A stretch of 64,000 bases of DNA from Citrus sinensis. Taxonomy: Eukaryota > Streptophyta > Magnoliopsida > Sapindales > Rutaceae. Made by a program: the position numbers and the translations under genes. The notes beneath the pieces are model-generated. The model was not told where the DNA came from, made no database searches, and worked only from the letters and a program-made list of their open reading frames with translations. The stretch lies in the NCBI RefSeq assembly GCF_022201045.2, contig NC_068560.1, forward strand, positions 37,597,001 to 37,661,000. Reading direction: 5' to 3'. This document shows, one piece after another, positions 23,967-34,399 of this stretch (positions are counted from its first letter, which is position 1; each line of letters begins with the position of its first letter).

Positions 23967-25694
23967 ATGGATCTAATTTTCTCTCATTCTCCTTCCTCGT
24001 ACGTCACTCTCATTTTGCTGTTATTCTGCAAAGGTAATATGATTACTTTCGTTAGCTTCATAGCATTGCGTGCATTTTTTATCATTCATATGGTACAATG
24101 GAGCTTCATAACATTTACAACAAGCGTACTTTTTTTTTTTCAAAAAAAAAAAAAAAAAAACAGGATTATCAGGTGCTACATTCACAATGGTTAACAGATG
24201 CAGCTACGCAGTATGGCCAGGGATTCTTGGCAATGCAAAATTAGATAGCACCGGCTTTGAATTGACACCTGGAAGTTCCCGTTCCGTACAAGTTCCGCCA
24301 ACGTGGTCCGGCAGATTCTGGGGCCGAACCGGTTGTACATTTGACCCGACTACCGGTCAAGGAAGTTGCACAACCGGTGACTGTGGCTCTAACCAAATAG
24401 AATGCAATGGTTTAACTGCAAAGCCACCGGCTACTTTGGCCGAATTTACAACCGGGTCCGGTACCCAGGACTTTTATGATGTCAGCTTAGTTGATGGTTA
24501 CAATTTGCCCATGATTGTCGAACCAATTGGCGGGTCAGGTACTTGTTTGTCAACGGGTTGCGTAACGGATTTGAACCAACGTTGCCCGGCTGAGTTACGG
24601 GATCAGTCCGGCGAGGGGTGTAAGAGTGCGTGTGAAGCCTTCGGGAATCCTGAATACTGTTGCAGTGGCGCGTATGCTACACCGTCCACTTGTAAGCCGT
24701 CCGTTTATTCGGAAATGTTTAAATCCGCGTGTCCGAGATCATACAGCTACGCATACGATGATGCGACAAGTACATTTACTTGTACGGGAGCTGATTATAC
24801 AATTACTTTCTGCCCTTCAGTAACAAGGTAAGTATTAAATATTAATTGTTAGAAAATTATTTTTAGTAGTGTTATTTAATTCACCCACCTGCATTCACTT
24901 TATTCTGTTTCTTTTTCCATCTTCTTTTTCTTATTGATTATTATTATTATTTTTTTGTTTTTAATTTGAGATTCGTATAGGATCTGTAAAATGTTCTCTT
25001 CTTTTAAAAGTATCCGAATTTCTTTTCGTGCTACTTTTTCTTGCCATTTTTTTTCCTTTAGTAATCCACAAGCCAAGGGCAAATTGCCCGATCCATTAAA
25101 TATTGTGGCATACAGCCAAGAAATTGCTAGCTACACCATTAGACATAATGTGCAAATCATGAAGATATTTCACTGAAACATATAGTAAGATGATATGTGC
25201 ATGTATTAAGATGATACGTATTATATAATCATAACTCAGTGCTGATGTTAGCATGTTTTAAAATGAAAATTACATATAACTATGTGATGGTGTGTGTGTG
25301 TGTGTGTGTATATACATGGTCTTAAACTTTCAGTTTAAAATATACAAACATCGCAATTAGAGAAACATTTAAACATGTGTGTATGCTTTTTAATTTCAAC
25401 CTAACTGGTTTGCCATAATGGCCAATCATAGCACTTGTATTCTGCTTTATTCTTATTTTACAATTTTGTATTAATCTTTTCTTATATTAACTTTTACTCA
25501 GTCAAAAATCTGCAAGAGATGCATCTCCAACAACGCCAACCGCAACAGTTAACGGGTCAAGTGAGCAGCAGCCAATGGAGGAAATCAGTTCATGGTTACC
25601 AAATTTTTTTACAGGAGATTCGTGTAGAATCCTTTCTCATTCGGTTTTGCGGACAATGTTAATTGCTTCAGCAGTTTGCTTGATTTTTTTATGA
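23967..25694 (+). CDS. Thaumatin-like protein (PR-5 family) with two possible terminal exons
   Basis: Exon 1, 23967-24033, encodes the signal peptide (22 residues, VTLILLLFC core); exon 2, 24164-24827, encodes the 16-cysteine thaumatin domain with GRFWGR, TLAEF, QDFYDVS, LVDGYN and AYDD. Exon 2 ends in phase 2 and can join either of two downstream exons in frame. Joining 25062-25176 adds SNPQAKGKLPDPLNIVAY and a further short tail, with no membrane anchor (259 residues). Joining 25502-25694 adds SQKSARDASPTTPTATVNGS, a linker, and a hydrophobic end (LRTMLIASAVCLIFL), a GPI-anchor signal (285 residues). The second form is the true counterpart of exon 2 of the upstream paralogue, which also starts SQKS. 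Both acceptors have pyrimidine tracts. Unlike its paralogue this gene has an intron after the signal peptide. Expected location is the apoplast or the outer plasma membrane. Confidence 0.9.
24130..24163 (+). other. Unusual 3' splice site: T11-C-A19-CAG
   Basis: Intron 1 of thaumatin-like gene 2 ends with eleven Ts, one C, nineteen As and then CAG. The pyrimidine tract is thus separated from the AG by a pure A run, and the T and A runs could pair. The next exon must begin at 24164 to keep the frame into GLSGATFTMVNRC. Confidence 0.8.
25062..25176 (+). other. Alternative terminal exon a (soluble form) of thaumatin-like gene 2
   Basis: Preceded by a strong pyrimidine tract and TTTAG, in phase with exon 2, and open for 37 whole codons to TGA at 25174. 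The encoded tail has no hydrophobic end. If used, the protein would be secreted rather than anchored. No transcript evidence is available here. Confidence 0.55.
25502..25694 (+). other. Alternative terminal exon b (GPI-anchored form) of thaumatin-like gene 2
   Basis: Preceded by CTTTTACTCAG, in phase with exon 2, and open to TGA at 25692-25694. It encodes a Ser/Thr/Pro-rich linker and a C-terminal hydrophobic segment. Its first residues match those at the same splice position in the paralogue at 11926. Confidence 0.85.
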
Positions 25695-25705
25695 ACGCTC
25701 ACTAT

Positions 25706-25864
25706 TACCAAGCGTAAAGCTTAATTGGGTTTTTATTATTTTGCTTTTTTTGGGAGAGCAGCTAACCTACATAGGATCGGATTGTACCAAGCGTATAGCT
25801 TAATTGGGTTTTTATTATTTTGTTTTGTTGGGAGAGCTCAGCTAACCTACATAGGATCGGATTG
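25706..25864 (+). repeat. 79-bp tandem duplication in the 3' untranslated region
   Basis: TACCAAGCGTAAAGCTTAAT starts at 25706 and its near copy (TATAGC for TAAAGC) at 25785; both run to CATAGGATCGGATTG. The pair begins 12 bases after the stop codon of the GPI-type exon, so it lies in that transcript's 3' UTR. Confidence 0.88.
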
Positions 25865-25869
25865 TAAGA

Positions 25870-27270
25870 AACCCAATTTTCTAGGCCACTTGTATAGAAT
25901 TAGCCATTTCAGAAAATAACATATACTCCCAGCTTATCAATTCCCTATTAATTGCGAGGATGTGTACTTTAAAGCAAACAATAAAAAGAAAGAGCTTTCG
26001 GAGATGGAATGTCATTATTTTAATAATCAATCTTTAGATGGCGTTTGGAAAAGTGATTGCTTTCCTTTGAATCTGAGTAATCTGGTTGGTGTGCATCGAC
26101 CAAAAGAAACCCACTTTGCTGGGATTGCAAGCATGCCTTTCTTGCGAGGAGTACAATTATGGTGTCTACGTTCTACATTAAAGGATCGTGTCTCCATCAT
26201 TATGTTTGATTGAATTACTTTCACAGGCAACCTTTTTTTTTTTTTTTTTTTAGTGATTCACTGGTCCGATAATAGATAATATTAGGATTTTTTTTTAATA
26301 TTAAGGTATTGTGATTTTTAAGTTACGCAGATATATAATTGTAAAATATATTATAAATATTATTTTTAAATAACAGTTTTAATAAAAATAATAAAAACAT
26401 ATACAAATATAAGATAAAATTAACTTAATTTTCAAATGACAGCAACAAATATTTACTAAATATATTAATATACATACCCAACCACAAGACGAAATAGACT
26501 TAAGTATAATGAACGTCCAGCAAGTTTCAATAATTTTTTCAGAAGACAAGAAGAATTATTCTTCTTCTGAGCAGGCAAGAAATTCTTGTTACTATTAGGC
26601 AACGTTGTTTTATTTCTGCCATCAATCTTGTTCGCCGAATGGAGGCATTGGAATTCGATATTCCAATACATGAATATATTCTCAAACGGGATAGACTGTC
26701 GAGTTTACATTCATTTAATTAAATTTTATCGTAAATGCATTAATTTCAAATTTGATTAATCATACAGATAATTAATTAATTATGATATAAGGACATCCAG
26801 TTGAAAATTGGAAATGCTGATTGAACAGTTTGGTCCAGGGATTTGTGCTCGGAAAGCAACAGAATCCTAACAAAGCAATAGCTATGAGCCATTAACATTT
26901 ACCCCCACAGAGACAGAAGCATAAAAATAAAAAAGCGACGGTTGATTTATGTGAATGGGGCAGAACGAAGTCGATGCAGGTTCGATATCCCTATGGAGGT
27001 CACATTATTTATTTATGTGATTAATTTCTAAACGAAAAAGGTGAAGGGCGTCAAAACAAAATCAAAGCTTTGACGTCACCTTGAGATAAGAAGAATTTAG
27101 CTGGGAATACGATTGGCAATAACGACGGTGCAATTGGCAAAGTTGTCCCACTTGTCGACACCAAGATTGGTTACCAATTACATTATTAAATTAAAATCAC
27201 TAGTTACTTTATGATCTATGATGGTAATCTCAAGATATATCTTCAGGCAATAAATAATCCTCCTTTTTTT
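25870..27270. other. Intergenic, AT-rich, nothing recognised
   Basis: Short open frames around 26027-26230 and 26465-26671 overlap on opposite strands and show no family resemblance. There is a poly-T run near 26232-26250. No bounded repeat was found. Confidence 0.4.
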
Positions 27271-27276
27271 GTTTTG

Positions 27277-28842
27277 GAGCTAGTTTGGGATCGTGCTAAC
27301 TTGATAAAATAAGTTGTTTCTAGTAGACAAATAAAATAAGCAATTGATTAGAAAAATAATTTGGTGTCAGGTTAATTGTATTCAGTGACGAAGCTATGAA
27401 AAAGGCTAACCCATACTAGTTTCTTGAAAAAAAAAATTAATTAATTATAAATTTATTCTTTTTAAAAAACTTATAATAAAATATAAAATATAACTAATAA
27501 TTATACTCCACATCTATTTTCTCTAAATCAAAAAATTTACGCAAATCTCTTACTAATTGATCCAATTATCCAAAGTTTAAATTCCTTAAAATTTAGTTGT
27601 TCAAGTCATCGAGTTACCACCTCATGAGTGATGGTCAGCCTGACAGCCTCTAATGCACCCGCATGCTCATACTGTTTTTAAATTAGTTATTTGCTTATAC
27701 TTTTGTCAATTTTTTTGATAAAATAATTAATAACGATCTAATGTATTATTATCACACACAATATAATTCAAATACGATAATATATGAGTTTTCTTTTTTG
27801 AAGAATCGGACAAAATTTCATTGATAGTGTTTTTTTTTATTTACATTGTACTTTTATAGTTTTATTATTAGTTTTTTTTTTGCTTATCTAGTAAATTTTA
27901 ATAATCTCATTTGTACAAAATAATTTTTTTGAGAAGTAATTGAATTTTAAAAAAAAATCTAGCCCACTCCAACAAATAGTGCTAGCTTCGCCACTGATTG
28001 TATTATTATAGTCGTTATGAGTTTAAAAAATATAATACATGCATTGATAAATTTTATTACAAAAATGTTGTTTTATTATATAATAATTAAAATAGACATA
28101 TGTTTAAATTCCTTTTTATTTTTTAGAATATGTTTAATAAATTGTGTGGATATGCCTTTTTCTTTTTAAAATACATAAAATTACATTTAAGTGACAAAAA
28201 CTCAATTAAATAATGAATTTCATAATTTGTTATGTATAAAATATGATAAAAGTCCATACTAATACATAATGCAAATAAAATAAAAAATAGTAGGCATTAC
28301 ATTCACATTAAACTTGTTACAATAATAATTGTCAAATATTTCATTATTGTGATCTAGAGCCATTAGTATTGTAATATCCTTTTTGAATGTCATTGTCTTT
28401 TTCTATTCCTTCATGAAAGATTGAATTTAAATGTCATTAGGATCATTTTCAATGTTGTCAAAACGTAGACCACGTTGTGCATGCCTCCTCATATAGTTGT
28501 GCAATTTCATGATTGAATGATATAATTGGTATTAATGTAATTCGATTGGTGGCGGTAATATAATATCTAACGGTTCATATGTTAAAGCTTGTGCAAAAAA
28601 AAAAGAAATAATCATTTTTTCGTAAAAAAAATATTAAGACTCTAATAGGAACTTTAGAAATAAGTGGTTGCTTTTTTAAGAAGTTGATTATAAAAAACAA
28701 CTTGTTACCTACTTTTAAAAAATAGTATCAAAATAGAAAAAATTATAAAATAAATAGTTTTTACAAAATTTATCAAACAATGTTGTCAAAAAATATGAAA
28801 TAAAAAGCATATTAAATTTCAACATTAATACCAAATGAGATC
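27277..28842. mobile_element. Outer Harbinger-like element interrupted by a hAT MITE
   Basis: The left end GAGCTAGTTTGGGATCGTG and the inverted right end GATCTCATTTGGTATTAATG are similar, and TTG flanks both sides (27274-27276 and 28843-28845). Without the nested hAT element (27383-27996 plus one 8-bp duplication) it would be about 0.94 kb. Ends and duplication are only approximately canonical, so this is tentative. Confidence 0.45.
27383..27996. mobile_element. hAT-type MITE, 614 bp, with 8-bp target duplication
   Basis: It begins CAGTGACGAAGCTATG and ends GCTAGCTTCGCCACTG, an inverted repeat with few mismatches. ATTGTATT occurs directly on each side (27375-27382 and 27997-28004), an exact 8-bp target duplication as hAT transposase makes. 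There is no coding capacity. Confidence 0.9.
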
Positions 28843-28845
28843 TTG

Positions 28846-29330
28846 GGGCCCATTTGAAACTGTTAATGTTCAAAAGTGATTTTAAAAAGTTAAAAATTAA
28901 TTTTGGTTTGTAGTAAATTTTTTCACAAGTCACTTTTGGCAAAAACACTTCATCCCACAGTAGATTTTGAAAAGCAAGAGAAGAGTGATTTTGAGAATCA
29001 CTTGTAATTTAACACAATTCCATACATATCATAATATGTATTATAAAAATATAAAATTATCTTTATTTATTAATAAATAAAAATCATTAACTTTAAAAAG
29101 ATTATTATTATTATTATTATTATTATTATAACAAAATAAAAATAAAATTAATAATGTAAAATATTTATTTTAGTTATCAATTATTATAATTTTATTCGAT
29201 ATTATATCCAATTAAGTTATTTACACTATTATAACAATTTAACAGTAAAATTATCAAAAATTTATCTAATTTTTTCACAGTTAATTAAAATTACAACATT
29301 ACTAAAATACCCTTGGCTTGCACGATTTCC
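28846..29330. mobile_element. Possible one-ended Tourist-like fragment
   Basis: GGGCCCATTTGAAACTGTTA at 28846 looks like a Tourist/Harbinger terminus and is followed by sequence similar in character to the interior of other copies in this window. An ATT microsatellite lies at about 29102-29128. No matching right end is visible. Confidence 0.35.
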
Positions 29331-29914
29331 AATCGAACTGAAATGAGTCTGTCTTGACCTCTTTTTGCTCCCTAGTATTCTATGTATTATTTAACCAGAT
29401 TAAGGTCATTTTCTATTGCAGAAATTTGATATTCCACCGAATTATGGTAATTTCGATCAGTAGAAGTTAAGAATTTGTTCATTCAAGTTGTGCCATTGGG
29501 CTGGATGTTCATTGGTGGTCTGCGCCTTTAACTTAGACAGCGTTGAGAGCACCGGCTCTATTTCTGAGCTTCTCCAGTTCAATAAATCCTGTATTGTGTT
29601 ATAAATACCCGTAGGGCTAGATGCCCAAAGACTTGAGGGCCAATAAAAAATCATCTATTATTAAAACAAGAAGAAATTGAAAGCCCATTGATATAAGCGA
29701 ATTACACAATCATAATCTGACATGCTGATTCATCCATAATTGATAGTGTCAACTGTTAAAAGACAAAATTCCCGGTGATTATGGTTACATTGAATCTAAG
29801 ATCTAAAACGTTTTTTCACCAAAGTTTCCAAAACTGGAAATGAACGCACTATGCAGAGCGTTTATGCTTTCCTAAGAAACTGGGATGTTGTTGCCCATGC
29901 TTTTATTAGGCAAT
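29330..29914. other. Downstream flank of the GRP94 gene
   Basis: Beyond the GRP94 stop codon (the gene is on the minus strand) this stretch should hold its 3' UTR. No other gene is visible. Confidence 0.4.
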
Positions 29915-32900
29915 CTACAACTCATCCTTGCCAGAATACTCTGTATCCACGTCCTCTTTGGCAGCCGAAGATTCTTTCATTTCAGTGTCAGCATCAGTCT
30001 CTTCTACATCATCTTCCTCCTCAACAGCTGCATCAGGGCTAATGTTAAGGCTAGATTTCACCGTGCTGTAAATTCGGGAGGCAAAATCCTTGGGATCATT
30101 GAGCGAAAAGCCACTCTCCATGAGTGCCGTCTGGTAAATGAGTTGGGCTGTTTGCTGGACACCCGCATCCTAAAAGCAAACCAATCAGTAGTTAGAAAAG
30201 AAGCTGGAGAAATCTTGCATCGATGGGCTAACAAATCTTCAAACTGGTGTACATTGAATTAGGATTACTGAAATCATCTTTCCCTGTTAAGAGAAAATGA
30301 GAAAAAAATTCTACCTCAGGGTCCTTGACGACTCTCTCCCGGAGCTCTTTGATGATTGGATGCCTTGGATTGATTTCAAGCACCCTCTTGCCCCGCATAT
30401 ATGCTTGCTTGCTAGCATCTGAGAGAGTCTGAGACTGCATGATCCTCTCCATATTCGCACTCCAACCATACTTTGACGTCACAACTACGCAAGGGGTGTT
30501 ATCCAAGCGGTTGCTTACTTTCACATCATCCACGTTCTCGCTGGCAAGAGCACCCTTCCACCATTTCGTGAGCTCCTTGAATGACTCCTTAAGTTCCTTA
30601 TCTTTAGTGTCTTTACCAAGTTTAAGACCCTCTTTGGATACATTTTGGAACTTTTTGTCTTCATAATCCATCAGGTATTGCATCAGGTATTCATCAACTG
30701 GATCAGTGAAGAAAATCACCTGGCAACAAAGCAACGTATAAAGTTAAAGGCCGAGAAGAAAAAGAACTATAAAATAATTATAAAGACAAATTGATCTGTT
30801 CTATCATAAGTAAACAGCCAGATCATTCCCATTACCTCATAGTTCTTCTTCTTAAGCCTCTCAAGGAATGGAGACTTTTCCAACTGTTCCTTGTTGGCGC
30901 CTGTAATGTAAAAGATGTCCTTTTGTCCAGCTTTCATTCTTGAAATGTATTGGTCCAGACTAGTCAATTTACCATCTGACTTTGTGCTATAAGAGAGTAC
31001 AGACACCATGGGAGAAAGAAGCTGAGACAAAAGGCAAGCTAATCCTTGAAAAATAAAAATATTCATATGATAGATTCAAGGAATAAAACAAGTACCTCTC
31101 AAATCTGAGAAGTTTTGCCAATCTGTTTCTATTAGCTGCATCTTCAATGATACCAAGTTTAATTGACTTGCCAAACTCATTCCAGAATTTGGTATATTGA
31201 CCCTTTTTGTCATCATCATCACTGAATTTTTCAACATCTGCACCATCATCAAGTTTCAGCATCAATGAGTTTCCAGTAATCAATTTGAAATAGAAGAGAA
31301 TTGAACATCAAAAGAGAAAACACAAAAGAACTTATTTGCTTTAGAGAAAGCTAGTTAGCCAGAATGGCCTGGCTGCAATGAACAAAAATTGATGGAACAC
31401 TGGCAAGAATTTGGGCTGATACATCACTTTTTATTTATCTCACAAGAAAACTATAAAAGAAGCTCTAAGAGTAGCTGGAGAAAATTTAAGTTAATTGAAG
31501 CACACCTTTCTTGTCTTTGCCAGTGGACTCATCAGGATCCTCCTCAGCAATTTTACGGATCATGTCGAGGGCCTTTCGGATGAGTTTCTTCTTGATAGTT
31601 TTCAAGCTGCTGTGCTGTTGAAGCATTTCTCTTGAAACATTGAGTGGTAATGTGTCGGAATCAACAAGACCCTGCACCAATTTGAGAAAATCATGACACT
31701 GGTTTCACCTTATTTCAGGAAAACCCAATTAGAAGAACTTATCAAAGACCTACATACCTTCAAAAAGTTGAGATATTTGGGCAAAAGCTCATCAAATTCA
31801 TCAGAGATGAAGACCCTTCTAACATACAACTTCAAGTTGGCCTTATTGGTGTTATAATAACTCTCATAAAGATCATGAGGAGCCTTTGGAGGCACAAACA
31901 AAACAGCCTTAAACTCAACATCGCCTTCAGCATTGAAGTGACTCCATGCCAAGGGCTTCTCATCACTAAAATCCTGAAAGAAAACAATGTGCAAATGATT
32001 AAAACAACAGTTATCTTGTGGATACTATTTTCCTATCCAAATTCTGAAAGCTATGCAAGTGTGCCAACTATTCGAGATGGAAGTGTACCTTCACTAAAGA
32101 GTGATAGAATTTGGCGTACTCTTCCTCTGTCACTTCCTTTGGATTCCGCAGCCATATAGCCTTTACATCGTTCAAGAGCTCCCACTCAAAAGTAGTTTCC
32201 TTCACTGTCTTGGTCTTTGGCTTTTTCTCAGAATCTTCATCTTCATCTTCACTTTCACTTTCACTTTTTTCCGTTTCTTCTTCTTTTTCAGCTGTTTGTA
32301 ACAGTGGAGAACATAGAATAAAGTGAAAAAACAACTACAATCACAAATGATCATCCAAAATTTCAAATGGCATCATGATATCCTAATCCAAAATTTGAAC
32401 AGTCTGGAATGTTAAATGTACCTTTCTCCTCTTCATCACTTGAGTCATCCTCGTCAGTAGGAACATCCACATCAACCTCTTTGCTGGCCCAGATATAGAT
32501 GGGGAAGTTGATAAATTCAGAATATTTCTTCACCAACTCCTGTGGACAAAATAAATTATAAAAAATTAATCTCCACAAACAGAATTCATCATAAACAGAA
32601 TACCAAACATTAAATTCTTGTAGTTTATGTCAAGATTTCAGTGCTGTTTGATCTGTAAACCAAATGCGCAAGATAAATTTGTATGGACAAATTATGATGA
32701 ACTACAGACCTTCAACTTGCTCTCTTCCAAGTACTCCCCAGCTTCATCTCTGAGGTGCAATCTAATCTCGGTTCCGCGTCCTAGTGGCTCATTCCATGTG
32801 TCCTCAGAAATTGCAAATGCTCCATCAGCCTTTGATTCCCATACATACCTAAGTGGCAAACAATTACCATCATTAGACATTTAAGCAAGTTGAAAGCCAA

Positions 32901-34106
32901 ATTTAACTATTCATGTGCAAAAAGACTTACTGTTTGTCATCATTATGTTTACTAATTACTTCAACATAGTCAGCAACAAGATATACAGAGTAAAACCCAA
33001 CACCAAATTGCCCAATAAGATTGAGGTCACCGCTAGTCTGCATTTTCTCAACAAATGCTGCAAGAAAGACAATAATTCTAATTAATATTGTTCAACACTA
33101 ACAAGATTGGATAAGACCTTAACACAATATAAGTACCTGATGTTCCAGATTTTGCAATGGTTCCCAAGTTCTTGATTAAATCCTCCTTCGTCATACCAAT
33201 ACCTCTGTCACGAATTGAAAGAATTTTCTTCTCTTTGTCTAGCTTAATCTGCATTCGATCACAAACCAAACTAAGTAAATTATGCTATATCCATTGATAA
33301 ACTTAATTATTCAATTATAAATGAAATTATTTATTATTTAATAACCATTATTCCATTAATGCAACTCAGCTAAAAGTTTCTCCACATGAATTGAGCACAA
33401 ACCTGGATCTCCAGCTTAGTGTTGTCTCCTTCTCCCAAGACCTCTTTGTCAGTCAAAGAGAGGAATCTAATCTTGTCTAGTGCCTGAATTTCAACCGAAA
33501 TGAATAAATAAATTCAAATCTCTGCATAAACAACTAAAACTTTGAGAAGCTTATTATAGAAAGAAGTGCTTACATCAGAAGCATTGGAAATCAACTCTCT
33601 GAGGAAAATATCTTTGTTGCTGTAAAGAGAATTGATGATAATATCCATGAGCCGAGACACCTCAGCTTGGAATTCAAATTTCTCCGCATTATTACGAAGT
33701 GACCTCTTCGAGATCGACTCCGCTTCCCTAAAACCAAAATAGAATCATACATCATATTACAAAATTAGGGGAAAAAATGCTAGTATGACAATCATCGTAA
33801 AGCAAGCATGATTGACAACACTAACCTCTTTGCCACGTCAGAATCTGTCGACAAACCATTTGGTACGGCTCCGAGTTTCTCCTCGACCTTAGGAGGATCC
33901 ACTAGTTTATCAGATTCATCCTCTGCTTTTGCCTGTATATTTCGGCCTGAAAAATCACAGATCCGACATCGTATGAGCCCGCAAACAATGCAGCAGACGC
34001 TGAAAATAATTAGAGACTTACAACATATCACTAGCTTACCTTGATCTGGAATCAGAGCGACAAGGAAAAGGAGAAGCAATATGGAAGGGATTGTCCACTT
34101 CCTCAT
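29915..34106 (-). CDS. HSP90B1: Endoplasmin / GRP94, the ER-lumen HSP90 chaperone
   Basis: Fifteen exons on the minus strand: 34106-34040, 33946-33826, 33727-33574, 33483-33403, 33248-33137, 33057-32931, 32848-32710, 32539-32422, 32291-32089, 31973-31758, 31671-31506, 31237-31096, 30986-30836, 30719-30315, 30169-29915. All have GT-AG introns and together give 818 residues, close to Arabidopsis SHEPHERD (HSP90.7, 823). Residues 1-23 are a signal peptide. The N-terminal ATPase shows [21 protein letters not shown] (155-160) and GQFGVGF (194-200). An acidic linker follows, then the middle domain ([22 protein letters not shown]), the C-terminal dimerisation region, an acidic tail and KDEL at 815-818 for ER retention. 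It folds secreted and membrane proteins; in Arabidopsis CLAVATA proteins depend on it. Upstream ER-stress elements fit induction by the unfolded protein response. DRGIG instead of the cytosolic DTGIG is normal for this branch. Confidence 0.98.
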
Positions 34107-34202
34107 TGTTAACTTTGAAATTGGTATAGTTCTAGTAGCTTCGATCAGTTGAAAATGATCAAATTATTGCCAATTGTTTTTGCTCGCTTTGCCGTTTGAT
34201 GA

Positions 34203-34210
34203 TTATATAG
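34203..34210 (-). promoter_or_regulatory. Probable TATA box of GRP94
   Basis: Read on the minus strand the sequence is TATATAAT, about 97 bases upstream of the ATG. It sits between the coding start and the stress elements at 34331-34373. Confidence 0.55.
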
Positions 34211-34330
34211 CGCAGGTGCTAAGACGAGACTGCAGATCTCACGAGACTGAACTACTTCGAGCGAAACTGTTTGGATTGGCGTTTCTCTTGCCAGCGTGGA
34301 TAATCGGACGGTTTGTGCTTGAAGATTGAT

Positions 34331-34349
34331 ACGTGGCGGCGAATCATTG
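34331..34349 (-). promoter_or_regulatory. ER-stress response element (ERSE)
   Basis: On the minus strand this is CCAATGATTCGCCGCCACG, a perfect CCAAT-N9-CCACG. That is the classical site bound by NF-Y together with bZIP28/bZIP60 (ATF6/XBP1 in animals) in ER-chaperone promoters. It is about 225-243 bases upstream of the GRP94 ATG and in the gene's own orientation. Confidence 0.9.
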
Positions 34350-34365
34350 GTGTTGCTTTGTTTCA

Positions 34366-34373
34366 TTGACGTG
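34366..34373 (-). promoter_or_regulatory. UPRE-type bZIP site
   Basis: TGACGTGG on the plus strand (CCACGTCA for the gene) matches the unfolded-protein-response element core recognised by XBP1-like bZIP factors. It lies 17 bases from the ERSE, so the two could act as one stress module. Confidence 0.7.
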
Positions 34374-34399
34374 GAGAATTTTAAGGCTGTTGAGCGGCC

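Noticed and set aside
26965..26995. GGTTCGATATCC as a tRNA T-arm or pol III B box
   Set aside because: No acceptor stem, A box or other tRNA arms can be folded around it.
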